A stretch of DNA of 64,000 bases, taken from NCBI GenBank assembly GCA_018873245.2, contig JAEMBT020000003.1, forward strand, positions 7,645,843 to 7,709,842, in the 5' to 3' direction. Source of the DNA: Archegozetes longisetosus. Taxonomy: Eukaryota; Arthropoda; Arachnida; Sarcoptiformes; Trhypochthoniidae. Made by a program: the position numbers and the translations under genes. Position 1 is the first letter of the stretch; each line of letters begins with the position of its first letter. Positions 46,279 to 58,396 of this stretch are shown here, one piece after another. The notes beneath the pieces were generated by a model that was not told where the DNA came from, made no database searches, and saw only the letters and a program-made list of their open reading frames with translations.

Positions 46279-47426
46279 TTTCAATACTGTTAATAACTTT
46301 GCGATATTTTTCACACAAAATTAACTCTGAAGAACTCAATGAACGTATGGCTGAATTAAGTGACAGGATTTAAGTATGATCTGAACCAACTATTGAAAAG
46401 CTGGAGGCATTCTACTGAAGGACTTAGGTGCAAAACAAACTCAAGGACAGCAACTGACTCGTCTATAACTCATAAAAACTTCAAAGTTGTTGATCAGTTT
46501 ACAAACAAGCATATATTACCAAATCTGATTTTCAAGATAAATCTTTTCTCTGTCTACAGTGCCGTAGCTAGGAATTAAGCGTTGGCAGGGCTAAGGCTAT
46601 GAGTTTCTAACTCTGCTTAATTCAAAGGAGACATTTGAAATCCCATTCCAAAATTAAGGTTTAAAACCTTTTAATAAGCCCATGACCCATTAACCCCCAC
46701 TGCTGGTTACGGTGCTGTGTCTCGTTGAAGTAATTTTTCTTTAAAAATGTCATTAACTACAAAAAAAAGAATTTCTTCTATTAAAATAAACCAGTATTAG
46801 ACTAAAATATAGAAATATTGCTTTGAAACTTTCCTCAATCAGATTAAATTATCTAACATCGAATTTAAGATGGCATTCGATCTGAAGTTGAAAATTTTGT
46901 GAATTGCAAAATTATCAAGATTAGTTTGTAATAGAACTACGAGATAAATAGACATAAATAAATTTATGCTTTTATATTTGTAAATATGAGTGAAATAGAT
47001 GTACAACAGATAAATCACTAATTGATAAGAAAATGCCATAATTATAATTATGCGAATGAGTATAGATTAAATACCGGTATATATAAACTAAAACATAAGC
47101 AACTTTACGGTTGGACACGAGAATGGCACACTTGCGAAAATAAAATTCACTAAAATAACATTTCATAACAATTATATAATGATCAATGAGATACATTTTC
47201 AAGAAACTAATAGATCACATAATTACCAAAATCGGACTGCCTCTTTATCAATGGCAAAATATACTCTAAATTAATGTATTAAATAATTCAGTTATTAAAT
47301 AACCAATTACTAAATAATTCAATTATCAAATTTAACTACTAAACAATCATTTATTCGATAATCAAATTATCAAATAACTTGGTTATTGAATAATTCAATT
47401 ATTTAACAATTAATTTACTAAATAAT
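46279..47426. other. intergenic DNA between FAH and AMFR
   Basis: Holds the FAH promoter region, a short hAT-like element (46557-46727) and, next to the AMFR stop codon, an AT-rich degenerate repeat (47250-47440). Minus-strand frames at 46839-47202 are low-complexity Tyr/Ile-rich and not convincing. Confidence 0.5.
46557..46727. mobile_element. short hAT-like non-autonomous element
   Basis: About 171 bp bounded by inverted ends: left CAGTGCCGTAGCTAGGAATT, right reading inwards CAGCACCGTAACCAGCAGTG. The CAGNGCCGTANCNAGG type of terminal sequence is one I associate with hAT-superfamily elements. Flanks TCTGTCTA and TGTCTCGT share TGTCT, compatible with a decayed 8-bp target duplication. No coding capacity. 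Confidence 0.6.
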
Positions 47427-47440
47427 TCAGTTATTTTCAT
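47250..47440. repeat. degenerate tandem repeat around AMFR stop codon
   Basis: Words of the type TAAATAATTCAGTTATT and AAATAATTCAATTATC recur roughly every 18-22 bp with many substitutions, in both orientations. The last unit overlaps the AMFR stop codon, so the repeat forms the start of its 3' UTR. Confidence 0.6.
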
Positions 47441-50084
47441 CAAAAGAAGTGGAAGGTTGAGAGTTGAGAGAAGGACGACGTTGTTTCGACAGATAGGCCT
47501 TTCGCGCAGTTTTAAGTAGTTCTTCTTTCCTTTTCGCGAGCATTCTTTCGCGTTCTTGAGATGATTTTGAAAATCTACTGCCAATAAAAGCTTTGGCACC
47601 TTTTGAAGAATCGTTCGAATCCACACCTTCGTCGTCACTTGTCTCGTGTTCGCGATTACTCAACTGTTGAGCTATATTTGTCTGGCTTGGAAAGACTATT
47701 GAATTTGAGTTAAGAGAGGAAGAGGAAGATGACGACGAAGACGATGAAGTAGACGAGTCTGTCTGCGTTCTACAGATAAGACACAATTATTGTGTTTATT
47801 ATATTTCACTAATCAGTTGAGAAATTTCACAAAAGAATACCTAGAAGTGCTTTGTACGGGAGAGACAACTCTTCCATCTAATATATTTTCTATTGTCATC
47901 TCAATAGATCTGGTGATTCTTAGGTCCTCAATAATCGTACTCAACTGAATGTGAGGAAACCATTCAAATACTTGTCGGCCCATACTTTCGAGTTGAGAAC
48001 TTTGAAGCGCACCCCTTGTGCCCATTCCCATTAACTCGTTTTGATCGCCAGCGATAGCCCCAACACCAATGTTGATGAGATGCGGTCGCGTCACTTCGAC
48101 CGAAACACTTGGTAACCAACTCGCGTATCGAGAACCATCGAAATGAAAGAAATGGTTAGTTCGGCCGCCATTCCCAACACCTCTATTATTATTTTCACGT
48201 CCATTCCTATCGGTAGCATTTCCGAGATGTTCGTGATTTTCTTCTTCGTCATCGTTTCTATTTTTCAAAGATGTGCGACATGTCGGACAGCTAGTGTCCT
48301 GTTCGAGCCATGACCTCAAACATGAATTGTGAAATAAGTGACCACACGGCAGCTTTCGAGCTGCGTCCATGTGATCCCAGCAGATTGCGCAGTCGTCACT
48401 ATTCTTTTCCAATTCTTCCGCGTTTGCCATTGGAAAGTTTGATTCCATTAAACGGACCACCTTTTGATAGATTAAGCAATCATTAAAGTTAACCTTAACT
48501 TTTAATTTCCTTTTACTCATTGTATTATCGCATTTTGCGCTCACCTAACATTATTTTCTAGGTAATCATTGTTGTCTGTATGTCTTTCCTTTATTTGTCA
48601 ATTATTTTTGCACAAATAGCAATAATACACGGAAAAAAGGAAACAAAGCCCAACAGTATATTATGAGTAAGAAGGAAATCACTTTACTCAAGCTTTAACT
48701 TTGTCATCTTTGCACATCACTCTCAAAATTACTTACATTTATTTTGCATTCAAAATCAAAATAATAGGAATAGGGCGAAAATCGTACAAATCTAAAAATT
48801 AGCCACACTTAGGACGCAATATCTTAATCTAACAAATGAAGCCTCTTTTTGAAAAAATGCCTTAGAATAGGCCTTTTACTATTCAATTCAATATAAAAAG
48901 TATTTTTAATGCACAGTAAAATGCCTATTCGCTAGAACATTTCTTCAAAAAAGAGGCTTCGATACTTCATTTATTTTATATCACAACTTAACTACAATCA
49001 GAGAAACTGATGATTAACTTTTGACTATGACTTACTTGTAAATAATTTTTATGTTTCCGAATGCGACGATTAATCTCATAGAAAAGGTATCTGAGTTGCA
49101 TCAAGATGACTAAACTGGCCATTGATAATATGATATTACCCCAGAAGAGCATATGAAGATGATGACAAAAATCAATTGTAAGAGTCGCCAATTCAAACAG
49201 CAGTTCGGTATAATAGGCATATGAGGCCCTATTTTCCCAAACGCCCTCATAATTCAAATCCCACAAATGGATAAAATACCGAACGATCACAAACAGAGTC
49301 CTGACCGCAACCAAAGAACATTCAGCGGTCATGAATGCAAACGTATTAATGCCGGCGTGAATGCCGACTAAAACACAAACAATAAACAGTGATAGAGAAC
49401 AGGCCAATATCGCCATTAATAGTAATATTAGACGAAAATGCGTCCATTTCGGTGTCATCGGAGAAAAGAGAGATATTCGAATCTGTCTTTACATAATTGC
49501 GCCAAAAGTGACAGAAAGCCGAGAACTGAGAACCAACTGCACCACAAGACAACTTCATCCATATATTGAACATTCATAACACCAAAAATAAATATGAATT
49601 TGTAGAAAACAAAGTTCCAGAACCTGTCTTTGATATGTTGTTGTTCCGATACCCGGAGTTCGCCGAAGACTAACTTCTGTATGACTTTGCCGACTAAAAT
49701 CAGGCAGCAGTAGGCCATATTGATGAGCGTCCAAATGCAAAGAGGCTCGTGAAACATCAAATAGACTACATCTATTAAGCGAACTATGATCGGGTTGTCC
49801 AGCAATAGGCCCAAATGAAAAGATGTTTCATTCGTCTGAATTGCTGGTATTTCACTATGGGTTAGATTACTATCTGAGTTATTAATGTAATAATTATTAG
49901 AGCTGTTGTCTGTGGCCAGAGTCACTCCAACACTCAGTGTTGCGTTCAGTTTCCAATCTGGTTCACTCGTCACTTGAAACGCATAGTATATCGAACATGA
50001 CAATAGAAGTACACTTATTGTTGTGTACGCTTGAAGACTAGGAAGTGGAAGAATGTCAGGTGTGTCCAGAAAGAAGGCCGGCAT
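47427..50084 (-). CDS. AMFR: AMFR/gp78 ER-associated E3 ubiquitin ligase, with a one-base frameshift
   Basis: gp78 ubiquitinates misfolded ER proteins for p97-driven degradation. Exons: 50084-49464 joined by a one-base frame change to 49464-49036, then 48460-47841 and 47769-47427, about 670 residues if the frame is bridged. Seen: multiple membrane helices, QLCKDRFEYLSF then SPMTPKW, RTLFVIVRYFIHLWDLN, MQLRYLFYEINRRIRKHKNYLQ, a RING-H2 (DDCAICWDHMDAARKLPCGH, FHNSCLRSWLEQDTSCPTC), a CUE domain (VFEWFPHIQLSTIIEDL, IEMTIENIL), a Ser-rich stretch, and a C-terminal p97-binding helix (RERMLAKRKEELLKTARKAYL). At 49464 the first frame continues only LR-stop, whereas the family sequence SFSP continues in the next frame: one base is missing from a run of four T. 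Confidence 0.93.
48838..48961. repeat. pre-miRNA-sized hairpin in AMFR intron
   Basis: Left arm 48838-48880 (GAAGCCTCTTTTTGAAAAAA through GAATAGGCCTTTTACT) is complementary to right arm 48915-48961 (AGTAAAATGCCTATTCGC through TTCAAAAAAGAGGCTTC), with a loop of about 34 bp. It lies inside the 575-bp AMFR intron (49035-48461). It could be a tiny MITE or a transcribed hairpin RNA; the sequence alone cannot say which. Confidence 0.75.
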
Positions 50085-52849
50085 CGCGTCGTTTTTTGCT
50101 TCAATGCTGTGCCAACTGTTTAGTGCGCTTTAGTTTCAATTTATTATCAACTTTTTCCGAAATTATTATCAAATTTCAAGTAATTATTCAATTAGTTTAA
50201 ACAATTTGTTAACCATTTCTTTGCAATCAAAATGATTTAGTAATTGAATCGGCGAGAAAACATGAACATAACAAACGATCGACTGACTTCTGACTTATAC
50301 GAATATGTGCTTCAAAGGAGTGAACGACCGAACCATCAATTGATTACTTGGACTTCACTTTTAAGTTGAGTCTAAATAGAGATTTGAAAATAAGGACACT
50401 TCATATGAAGAATGAATGCATTGAATAGAAGAGAATGAATGCATAGATTTATAAATATATACTAATAGTTATTATATAAGAATAAGTGATGTATTAAGTG
50501 ATGGCAACTCGTCGTCACTTGGAATCGAGTTTTCTTTAGACTGACCTTAATACGAGTCGAGTATTAGTCCTAGTCTTGAATCGGTTTAACGTCTCACTCA
50601 ATTCACTCTTATTTATATGACACACTCAGTCCAAATGTTAATTGTTCACTTATTTTCTACTTATTTCACTGTCCTTTTCGTCAATTGTTCACGCGTTTAG
50701 TTTTAAGCAATTGAGGAATGAATCGGTTGATAATAATAATTTAATATTATTATAAATTGTGCACAAGTTGTGTTACTCTGTATTATATTAAGCAACGATT
50801 GGATAGTAAACAAATTCTAATAATAATTACTAGCTTTTCATGACTTGAGTCATTTTTGGAAGAAATCTCCTCATTTCGCAAATTACGTCACGCCTCGAAA
50901 ACAGGAAAATATGTTTATTCTCAGTACCAAAGCTAAACCTGTCAGATGGGGTTCAGTTGATTTTCATATTTCTGTCTCGTTTTTGTCTGTCATTCACTTT
51001 ACCTGAAATATAATACAATGTTTGGCACAACCTTTCGGTGCCAAATCTAAGGTACATCTACATTAAGGATTAGCGCCCAATTCTAATATTTGACTCGATT
51101 CATCTAAATTTAATGCCATTTGCACAATCACTTCAGCAAATGAAGCAAAGTATTCATTTTGAAGTATAGCTTCAGATATATTAGTAATTGAGTTAAATGG
51201 ACTCTAATATCTCGTACAACAGTTTGGGTCAATAAATGTATTACAGAATAAACTCGTAGAAAGCTATCGAAAGCAAACACTCAAATTGTCTGAACAACAA
51301 ACAAAGGTTTACAGACTCACTAACACATAATCACTAATTGTGAGCTCTGTTTAAGTTTGATATGTTTCAAATGATTGGCTAATTGACGTTTTCTCTATAG
51401 GAATCTATTGAAAGGATGTCAAACATTTGATCCCTGAAAATATAATGACGTAATTCATCCGTTATATGCATAAATGTCATCAAATTATAGGCATTGCTAT
51501 AGATTGCAATTGAAGTGCAACAGGTCTAGTCTGATCTGAACTAAACATAATTAAAATTTTTCATCCAATCAACTATTTCTAAAGAATTTGCGTCCGTTTT
51601 GAAGGCTTTTGAGGTAAGCGTACACTTGATTTTGATTTGGATTGAAGTAAATGCGAGTTAAGGGTTGGTGTCATTCATCCATATGTTGCTTATGTCTAGC
51701 ATTTAAACTGAATTCTCAAATAAATTTGAATTTGCCAATCGAATTAAATTTGAAAATAAGTGAATCGTTGTTAAGTTTTATTTAACTTATTTAAACTAAA
51801 ATAGTTTGTTTCACTGAATAATTGTTTGCTATTATTTCCTTAAAATATAGTTGTCTTGGAACCTCACATTTCTATAAATACTCCTATTCTTAAACAGAAT
51901 CTGAGATTTCAGTTTGAATGACTCGAGAAAAAATTCAGATCTCTTTAAGTGTTAGATTAGAGCTGAAGAATATGAAAATTTATGGGTTGATAAACTCTAT
52001 TAAAAAATATTCGATTGATTAATTATCATTGCTGAGACGATTATTTTTATATTGATTTGCGAGTTGACTCTTCTTTCATTTTAATCAACGAAAGATATCT
52101 TTGCTTTTGGATTTCTAATCACGTAATGAAGAGTTTTGTAATATTCAAGTACAAGCCTACTCTAGATTGGCGTGATTCAGTGTTTGTACTGAATATTCCA
52201 TGTTCAGATCTGATTTTCATTTAAGTATTGATAGATTTGTGCACTATTGTGAGCAAAACATTAGTATTGATTGAGTGCAATTGAGTGTAAGACATGTTTA
52301 GCTCATTTACAAATATTTATTAAGACTAGACTGATCTCGTTTAATTTAATACACGATATTGACAATTATGAATAATTATCTTGAAGATATGTCCACAGGT
52401 TCCGTAATATCGTCATAGAAACAAAGAAATTGAGTGGTGTACTTCTGTTTCTATAACAACTCATGAGTTGGAATCAGAGATGTTGTAAAACTTTCACCTC
52501 GTTTTGCAAGCACTCTCTCCAAACTAAAGAACATTTAATTCTAAGCTTACGCTACAAGTCTTTGGCTCTAGTTTTCTCTCAATTCAGACCAATGTTAAAT
52601 TAGGAGAAGAGCTTTGACACGATATTTTAAACATTGTTCAGTTTGGTTTTCTTGATTTTAGTTCATTCAAATTTTGATTATTTAAGTAAAATTTGAGGGC
52701 AGAACTAAGTAGTTTTAACATTTTGTTTGTCTCAAATTGCATATACATTGTTCACAAAAGAGTCGAAGAGACAAAATGCTTGAATAAAGTGCTGATCGTA
52801 TGAAAAGTCAAATAAATCTCAAGTATTGGTTTGAATTTGTTTAGTGATA
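50085..52849. other. divergent intergenic region between AMFR and RAB27
   Basis: 2.8 kb containing both promoters. Noted: TTACGTCACGCCTCG near 50884 (CRE/AP-1-like with local CpG) and a perfect 8-bp stem TTTGGCAC...GTGCCAAA at 51021-51045. No ORF or repeat family was recognised. 5' untranslated exons could be present but cannot be told from background. Confidence 0.45.
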
Positions 52850-54819
52850 ATGATGGATAACAATCATATCTCTGGTACTGCTGATTACGACTACCTCATC
52901 AAATTTCTGGCTTTAGGTATGGATTTCTAAAGAATTTGACAGATATCCTGATTGAAAATTTTTCAGCAAGAGTGAAACAGAGACTAAAACTTATGACTTT
53001 TTTGAACTAAGGAGATTCCGGTGTTGGGAAAACTAGTTTTCTCTATCAATACACTGACGGAGCCTTCAATACAAAATTCATATCAACTGTTGGCATAGAC
53101 TTCAGAGAAAAAAGAGTTGTAAGCTATCTATCTTTATTTACTGAATAGTCTTGTTTTATATGTCTTGTAAATAATTGATTGTAAGCAAAATTACCCTATA
53201 TTTCATTAAAAGACAGTATACTCTAGTCTTCAAGCTATACAAATAATCAATCCCTCTTATCCTTAAAAGATATGAACAGAATTAGCAAAATCTTAGAACT
53301 CATTTATTATGATTAGATTAATCATATATTATTTACGAATTTCTCAAATGTTGAATAGAATTAGCTTTAATTCTAAATTTTTTCTATAAAATGTTTGACC
53401 AAAAGGTATATAGGTCTCAACACGCAGATGGTATTACAGGCAGAAGTCAAAGAGTACATTTACAACTTTGGGATACTGCCGGACAGGAAAGGTATTTATA
53501 GATAACTTATGTCAATAATCTGTGTCATAAAGTTTATACTATTGGTATAGTTGATAAGCTCCCAGAATGAAAATTTTTCTGAAAATTTTTAGCTGCTATA
53601 GAATCTGCTTATTAAAAATAAGTCCTATAGAGGCTTATGTATGAAATTTCTTCAGTTTTTACCGACAACTAGTATTGGAAACAAAATTTTCAAATTTAAG
53701 TTCTTCAGATTTGCTGAAAATTTATACACTTGAAAGAAAGAGTTTCGACTATCTTTTTACTTAATTCTAAATCAGAGTTAATCATAAAAGAATTTGATGG
53801 AAACAATAGGTTTATTTAGGTGTAAGTAATCACAATAATGCCACAAATACATGACGATACTGTGAGTTTAACTGTGGATAATAGTCGTCTGAAAATGAAG
53901 ACAAAATGGCTAACTTCGAGATGAGATTGTCAAAAATGTTAGATTCTTCAGGAGACAAGTGCTGTTTTCTGCAAACCAAAATTGAAGGACATTTTTTGAA
54001 TTAGCGTTGAAAAATACACATTCAATTCAAACACTTATTGTCGATAAAAGTTGGAGAAATTTCGTACATAAGCCTCTATCAGGATCCGTTTTAATAAACT
54101 GCTTCCGAAATAGCCAAAATTTTTAGGAAGACCTTCATTTCGGAAACTTATCAGCTATGTTAATATATTAGAAGCTTTAAAAGTGTTTGTGAATTTTCAC
54201 TCTAAGGACTATCAGATCTTCCATTAGTGATCTAAATTATTTTATTGGTTGTAGCGGTTTGTAGAATGAAATTGTTTCATTTTTATGGGTTTGATGTGTT
54301 ATAGGTTTAGGTCATTAACCACAGCCTTCTTTAGAGATGCGATGGGTTTTCTCGTACTTTTTGATATAACAAGTGAAAAATCATTTATCAACATTCGTAA
54401 CTGGTTGGAACAGTTAAGAACACACGCATATTGTAACGATCCCGATGTGGTGCTGTGTGGCAATAAAGCAGATCTCTACGAAAAAAGGGTTGTTTCGGAA
54501 GAAAGAGCTCGCCAAGAAGCAGAAAAATACGGGTAATATTGGACTTATCCTCTGTAAAACGAAATGACGTTTTAATAACAAATAAGTTTTTGATATTTTT
54601 AAAAGATTGCCATATTTTGAGACGAGCGCTGCCACTGGTCAAAATGTTTCAAAGGCAATCGAAACATTACTTGATCTAGTCATGTCAAGAATGCAAAGAG
54701 TGGTTGAAACAAGTAATTTACTCCCAAATCGGCGCAATCAAAATGATAATATCAAACTAGAAAATGGGACAAGCAATGAAGACCAGTCGTCAGCTTTCAG
54801 TAGAATCTGTGGCTGTTAA
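52850..54819 (+). CDS. RAB27: RAB27 small GTPase
   Basis: Controls docking and exocytosis of secretory granules and lysosome-related organelles. Exons 52850-52916, 53012-53118, 53406-53491, 54305-54532 and 54606-54819 give 233 residues. Seen: [20 protein letters not shown] (P-loop), [14 protein letters not shown] (switch I and the RAB27-type FREKRVVYR), the characteristic loop [40 protein letters not shown] (switch II), [28 protein letters not shown], and a C-terminal CGC for double geranylgeranylation. The insertion before HLQLWD and HAYC are typical of RAB27A/B. An extra Met precedes the second ATG at 52853. The third intron (813 bp) carries an inverted repeat. Confidence 0.96.
53543..54163. 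mobile_element. foldback/MITE-like element in RAB27 intron
   Basis: Left arm 53543-53671 and right arm 54033-54163 are inverted copies (about 130 bp each, roughly 70% by eye). Examples are TAGTTGATAAGCTCCC against the reverse complement of GAAACTTATCAGCTATG, and CTATAGAGGCTTATGTATGAAATTTCTTC against that of GAGAAATTTCGTACATAAGCCTCTATC. About 360 bp lie between the arms; no coding capacity. Confidence 0.7.
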
Positions 54820-54959
54820 CAGTTGGGGTTTCTTTTTAAGAATATTGATTCAATTCGGTTCCATCAAATATACGTTAATTTATTATAAATCGCATTCCGA
54901 AATTTGTGTGCCTTTGTTTAGGGTTCAAAAAGCATAAAAATACTTACGATGAACAGCCA

Positions 54960-54965
54960 AATAAA
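54960..54965 (+). terminator. polyadenylation signal of RAB27
   Basis: AATAAA, 141 bp after the RAB27 stop and 136 bp from the stop of the convergent AIFM1 gene. Confidence 0.45.
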
Positions 54966-55100
54966 CTATACCTAATGTTAATGTTATCGAAACATAAGGC
55001 AATCAAATCGCAATCATTTGTTTATAATTAATATGAATAAATCATTTGTTTATCATATTTAAAATGCCTTATTTAATAACATATTTTGTATGAACTACAA

Positions 55101-57050
55101 TCAGTCGTCAGAATGTAAACTAAAAAGTTTTGCGACCTCATTCAAATCTTCGTAAGCTTTTCCTTCGTTGATAATACGTCTGGCGATATGCATTCGACTG
55201 AAAATATTCCACAAAACAATGCCGACCACAATATTATTGCGCAAGTAAAATATGACACCCTTGCCGAAATCATCTCCAGGTTGCGGTGGTCGTGGAACAC
55301 TTTGTTCAGTAGGTTTTACAGCATCTTCTTGGTGGTCTGATTCTGAACGGATGCCTTCGTTTGTCTGTTCGACCGCAGCTTTAGGCGTGTCTTTCTCAGT
55401 GGCTTTCGCAAAGACTCCAACAGTAGGCAGTGATGAGTCGACTATTCCAATAGCTTCATAACCAACCTCAGGGCCGAGATCTGACCAAAACATGGATTGA
55501 TGCCAATAAGGTTTATGAGCACCAGTCATGTTCTCCCCTGCAAGTCTTCCGCTGACAACCGCGTGATCGTGATGCTCGACACGTCTGCGTCCAAGCTTTA
55601 TGTCGTAGAAACAGGAGGCGTCTCCAGCCACCCATAGATTGGTTCGAGCCTCTAATTCTGCATTAACTCTAAAACCTCCAAATGAATCGTCAACCTCAAG
55701 GTTAGAAGTTTCGGCCAACTCGGTGTTTGGCTCTAAGCCGACAGCGAGTACTACATAGTCAGTCTTTAATTTCTCGCCATTGTTTAGTTGTAAACTTAAT
55801 TGATTTCCTTCAATACCAACTTCTTTTACCAAAGCATTAGGAATAACATTAACACCTGATAATCAAAAATAGAAAATTATTTAAACGAATCGAAAACGAT
55901 GCTCAAAAATCTCGATCTTGAAAATTGAAAACCCAAGAATACCTTCTGATCGAACTTTATTAGTAGTCCATTGACACAAATATTGTGGTAAAACCTTTCC
56001 CATATTGCCTTCTTCTGGAAAAACTTGATTAACGACTAAATTTGATTTTAACCTTTTACTACGTCCCACGAGTGCACACGACAACTCACTTCCGAGAAAT
56101 CCACCACCAACCACGGTAATAGACTTTGCTTTTCGCGAAAGTTCTTCCAAATTATTGAAATCTTTTATTCCTCTGTACAAAATAACTCGTTTTCGGACTT
56201 CAGGCACTGAATTGGCAAATGGAGGTATGTCTTTAGGATTACCGCCAGTCGCGATCAAACATTTATCATAAGCAACAATCTGTCCGTTATCCAAATAGGC
56301 TTTTCCTTCACTCGCATCTAATTTGACAACTTTATGATTTTTGACCACCGAAACACCACCCGTTTCTGAATTCAAGAGATCTTTCAGTGGAAGGTAAAAC
56401 TCTTCGTGTTCTAAAAAGATACTCCTCTCTCGACCGTTCCATTGTTTGAAAGATAGTTTCTTCATCAGATCTGTTCCACTAAACCAAAGTTCTTTCGATA
56501 GTGGAGGTCTCATATAAGGCAAATAATTCTCTTCGCTTATCACTAAAACTTTGGCTTTTGGATCATTGGCTCTAATAGCTCGAAATGCAGCGAAAGAAGC
56601 GGTTCCACCGCCTACTATCAGGTAAGGTATCGATTCTGGCAAATGAGGGATTTCTTTAGTAGAAATACTAGTCTTCGAGGTATCTGTCGGAAGTGAGGTC
56701 GAACCAAACAACTTTTCAGTCCATTTTTTACTCTCCTTTTGCTTGTCTTCTTTTGGGTTTTCCATCGGTGGTGGAAGTACTAAGTCTATGACTCCAGTCT
56801 TACATATATAAGCAATGGTTCCTCCAAAGAATATAATTCCAGCCATCAGTTGTCTGTTATATTTTTTCTGATACTTATCGTATGACTCCTGCCACGAGCC
56901 AAAAGGCACTGGAAATTCATTCATATGTCCCGGTCGAAACTTCTGGTACTTCTCAGGAATTCCGCTCGAATGTGAATTTCGGATCAGTTTGTTTGCAATT
57001 AAGTTTTGTCGATTAAATCGACTAAATTGTAAAATTCTTGTCGTCAACAT
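55101..57050 (-). CDS. AIFM1: apoptosis-inducing factor, mitochondrial
   Basis: Inner-membrane NADH-dependent flavoprotein needed for respiratory-chain assembly, and released to the nucleus in cell death. Exons 57050-55943 and 55855-55101 (intron 87 bp) give 620 residues (human 613). Seen: a basic presequence ([16 protein letters not shown]), a membrane helix at about 68-84, FAD motif [19 protein letters not shown] at about 141, [10 protein letters not shown], a second dinucleotide (NADH) motif [17 protein letters not shown] at about 311, then [58 protein letters not shown] and the C-terminal [19 protein letters not shown]. All core motifs are intact. It is convergent with RAB27. Confidence 0.96.
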
Positions 57051-58171
57051 TGTTTTGATTCAATTTTAAATTAATTTCAATTTCGATTCATTTAAATGAT
57101 CGTTAATTTTATAAAAACTTTAATATTTTATTAATCGATAACAATCTGACCACTGATTGGTTCATCGGTTCAAAATCAATCTGATTTTTTATATCTATTT
57201 AGGACAATTTATTTGCAATGATTTCTGTTTATAAAATATTGTTAATTGCAAAAAAATTATTATGAATTTAACGGTTAGTTGAGCAAAATTATAGCCGGTT
57301 CTAACACAACAACTCAATTAAGACAAAATTTGGTGAGCAAAATTTCACATAAATGATGTCTTCAAATAAGCTTTGCCTTATATAAAAGCACTCTTTGCTT
57401 TAACAGACTTATGAATGATTGTCAATTTTTCTGATTTTAACCGCATTCACAAGTATTTTTGCAAGAAATACCAACTCGTTCGTTTAATAGATTTAATGCT
57501 TAAACTTTAACAAAACTCAAAACTTAGTTTATGAGTAAAAATACTTTAAAGTTTGGAAGAACTCGACACTTAATTTATATGAAACAAAGCACCATTATAG
57601 TAACAATCTTAAGAAAATTTTCAAAAAATGACACATATTTAAAGATTAAAGGAGTTTACAGCTGTGTTCACTATATTTTAATTGATTCAATTTAGACGAT
57701 AGACTGATCTGTTATGAATTGCGGCTAATATTAGATTAGGCTTGGCTTATTATTGTTCGCATATTCCCATAGAAGAAAATGTGATTTCTGTATCAAGTCC
57801 AGTTTCTCCGAAACTGGTCAATAATTTCCAATAAGATTTGACTCGCATCCGCTGTACTCTTGAGACTAGAGCACCAATCATTTTGATGGTTGACCGTTAG
57901 CTGAATCTGAACTACAAGTCAGTTATAATCTGAACGATTTAATGATTTTAAAACCTAAACGATTGATTTAAATCATATTTATTACTATACAATCATTTAA
58001 TTGATATCAAATGCAGCATTAATGTTCAATTGTTTGTACAAAACAGTATGTCTTATAGTCTATAAAATTTGATTTTAATATATATTTATAATTAAAATCA
58101 TTTTTATAACAATAAAATTAATAATAACTAATTATATATACAATCGATTCAGACTTATCGACGAATGGCAT
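57051..58171. other. intergenic DNA, AIFM1 upstream and PET100 downstream
   Basis: About 1.1 kb of AT-rich DNA. It should contain the AIFM1 promoter and PET100 3' UTR. No ORF, repeat or RNA gene was recognised. Confidence 0.5.
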
Positions 58172-58396
58172 TTACGGCGATTCCATTGATTTGATATCTT
58201 TGTTCATTTTTTTCTTTTGGTATTCTTTAATTAATCGTTCGACTTCTTTATCATGGGTGGTGAATTTATCGAGTTCTTTACGCCACTCATAGATCGCATT
58301 TTCGTAAAACTTCGGAGAATTGAATATAAGAAAGGCTCCGACGGGAAAAGACATATACAGACAGATTTTGAATGCTTCCAGTTTCCAATTGCCCAT
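58172..58396 (-). CDS. PET100: PET100, cytochrome c oxidase assembly factor
   Basis: Small inner-membrane chaperone for complex IV assembly. Single exon, 74 residues (human 73). It begins MGNWKLEAFKICLYMSFPVG, matching the human pattern MGVKLEIFRMIIYLTFPVAMF. The N-terminal helix forms the membrane anchor, followed by a short loop (SPKFYENAI, compare QAEWFEDDV) and a charged coiled C-terminus (VERLIKEYQKKKMNKD). Length, N-terminal pattern and FPV motif make the assignment good for such a small protein. Confidence 0.85.
   Translation of the reverse strand: MGNWKLEAFKICLYMSFPVGAFLIFNSPKFYENAIYEWRKELDKFTTHDKEVERLIKEYQKKKMNKDIKSMESP

Noticed and set aside
49455..49458. ATGA overlap of stop and start suggesting two translationally coupled genes
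   Set aside because: The protein family continues across the junction (SF then SP before the ATG), and the surrounding gene is an intron-containing animal gene, so a frameshift is the better reading.
51021..51045. Stem TTTGGCAC/GTGCCAAA as a regulatory hairpin
   Set aside because: Only 8 bp with an untranscribed-looking context; can occur by chance in a region of this size.
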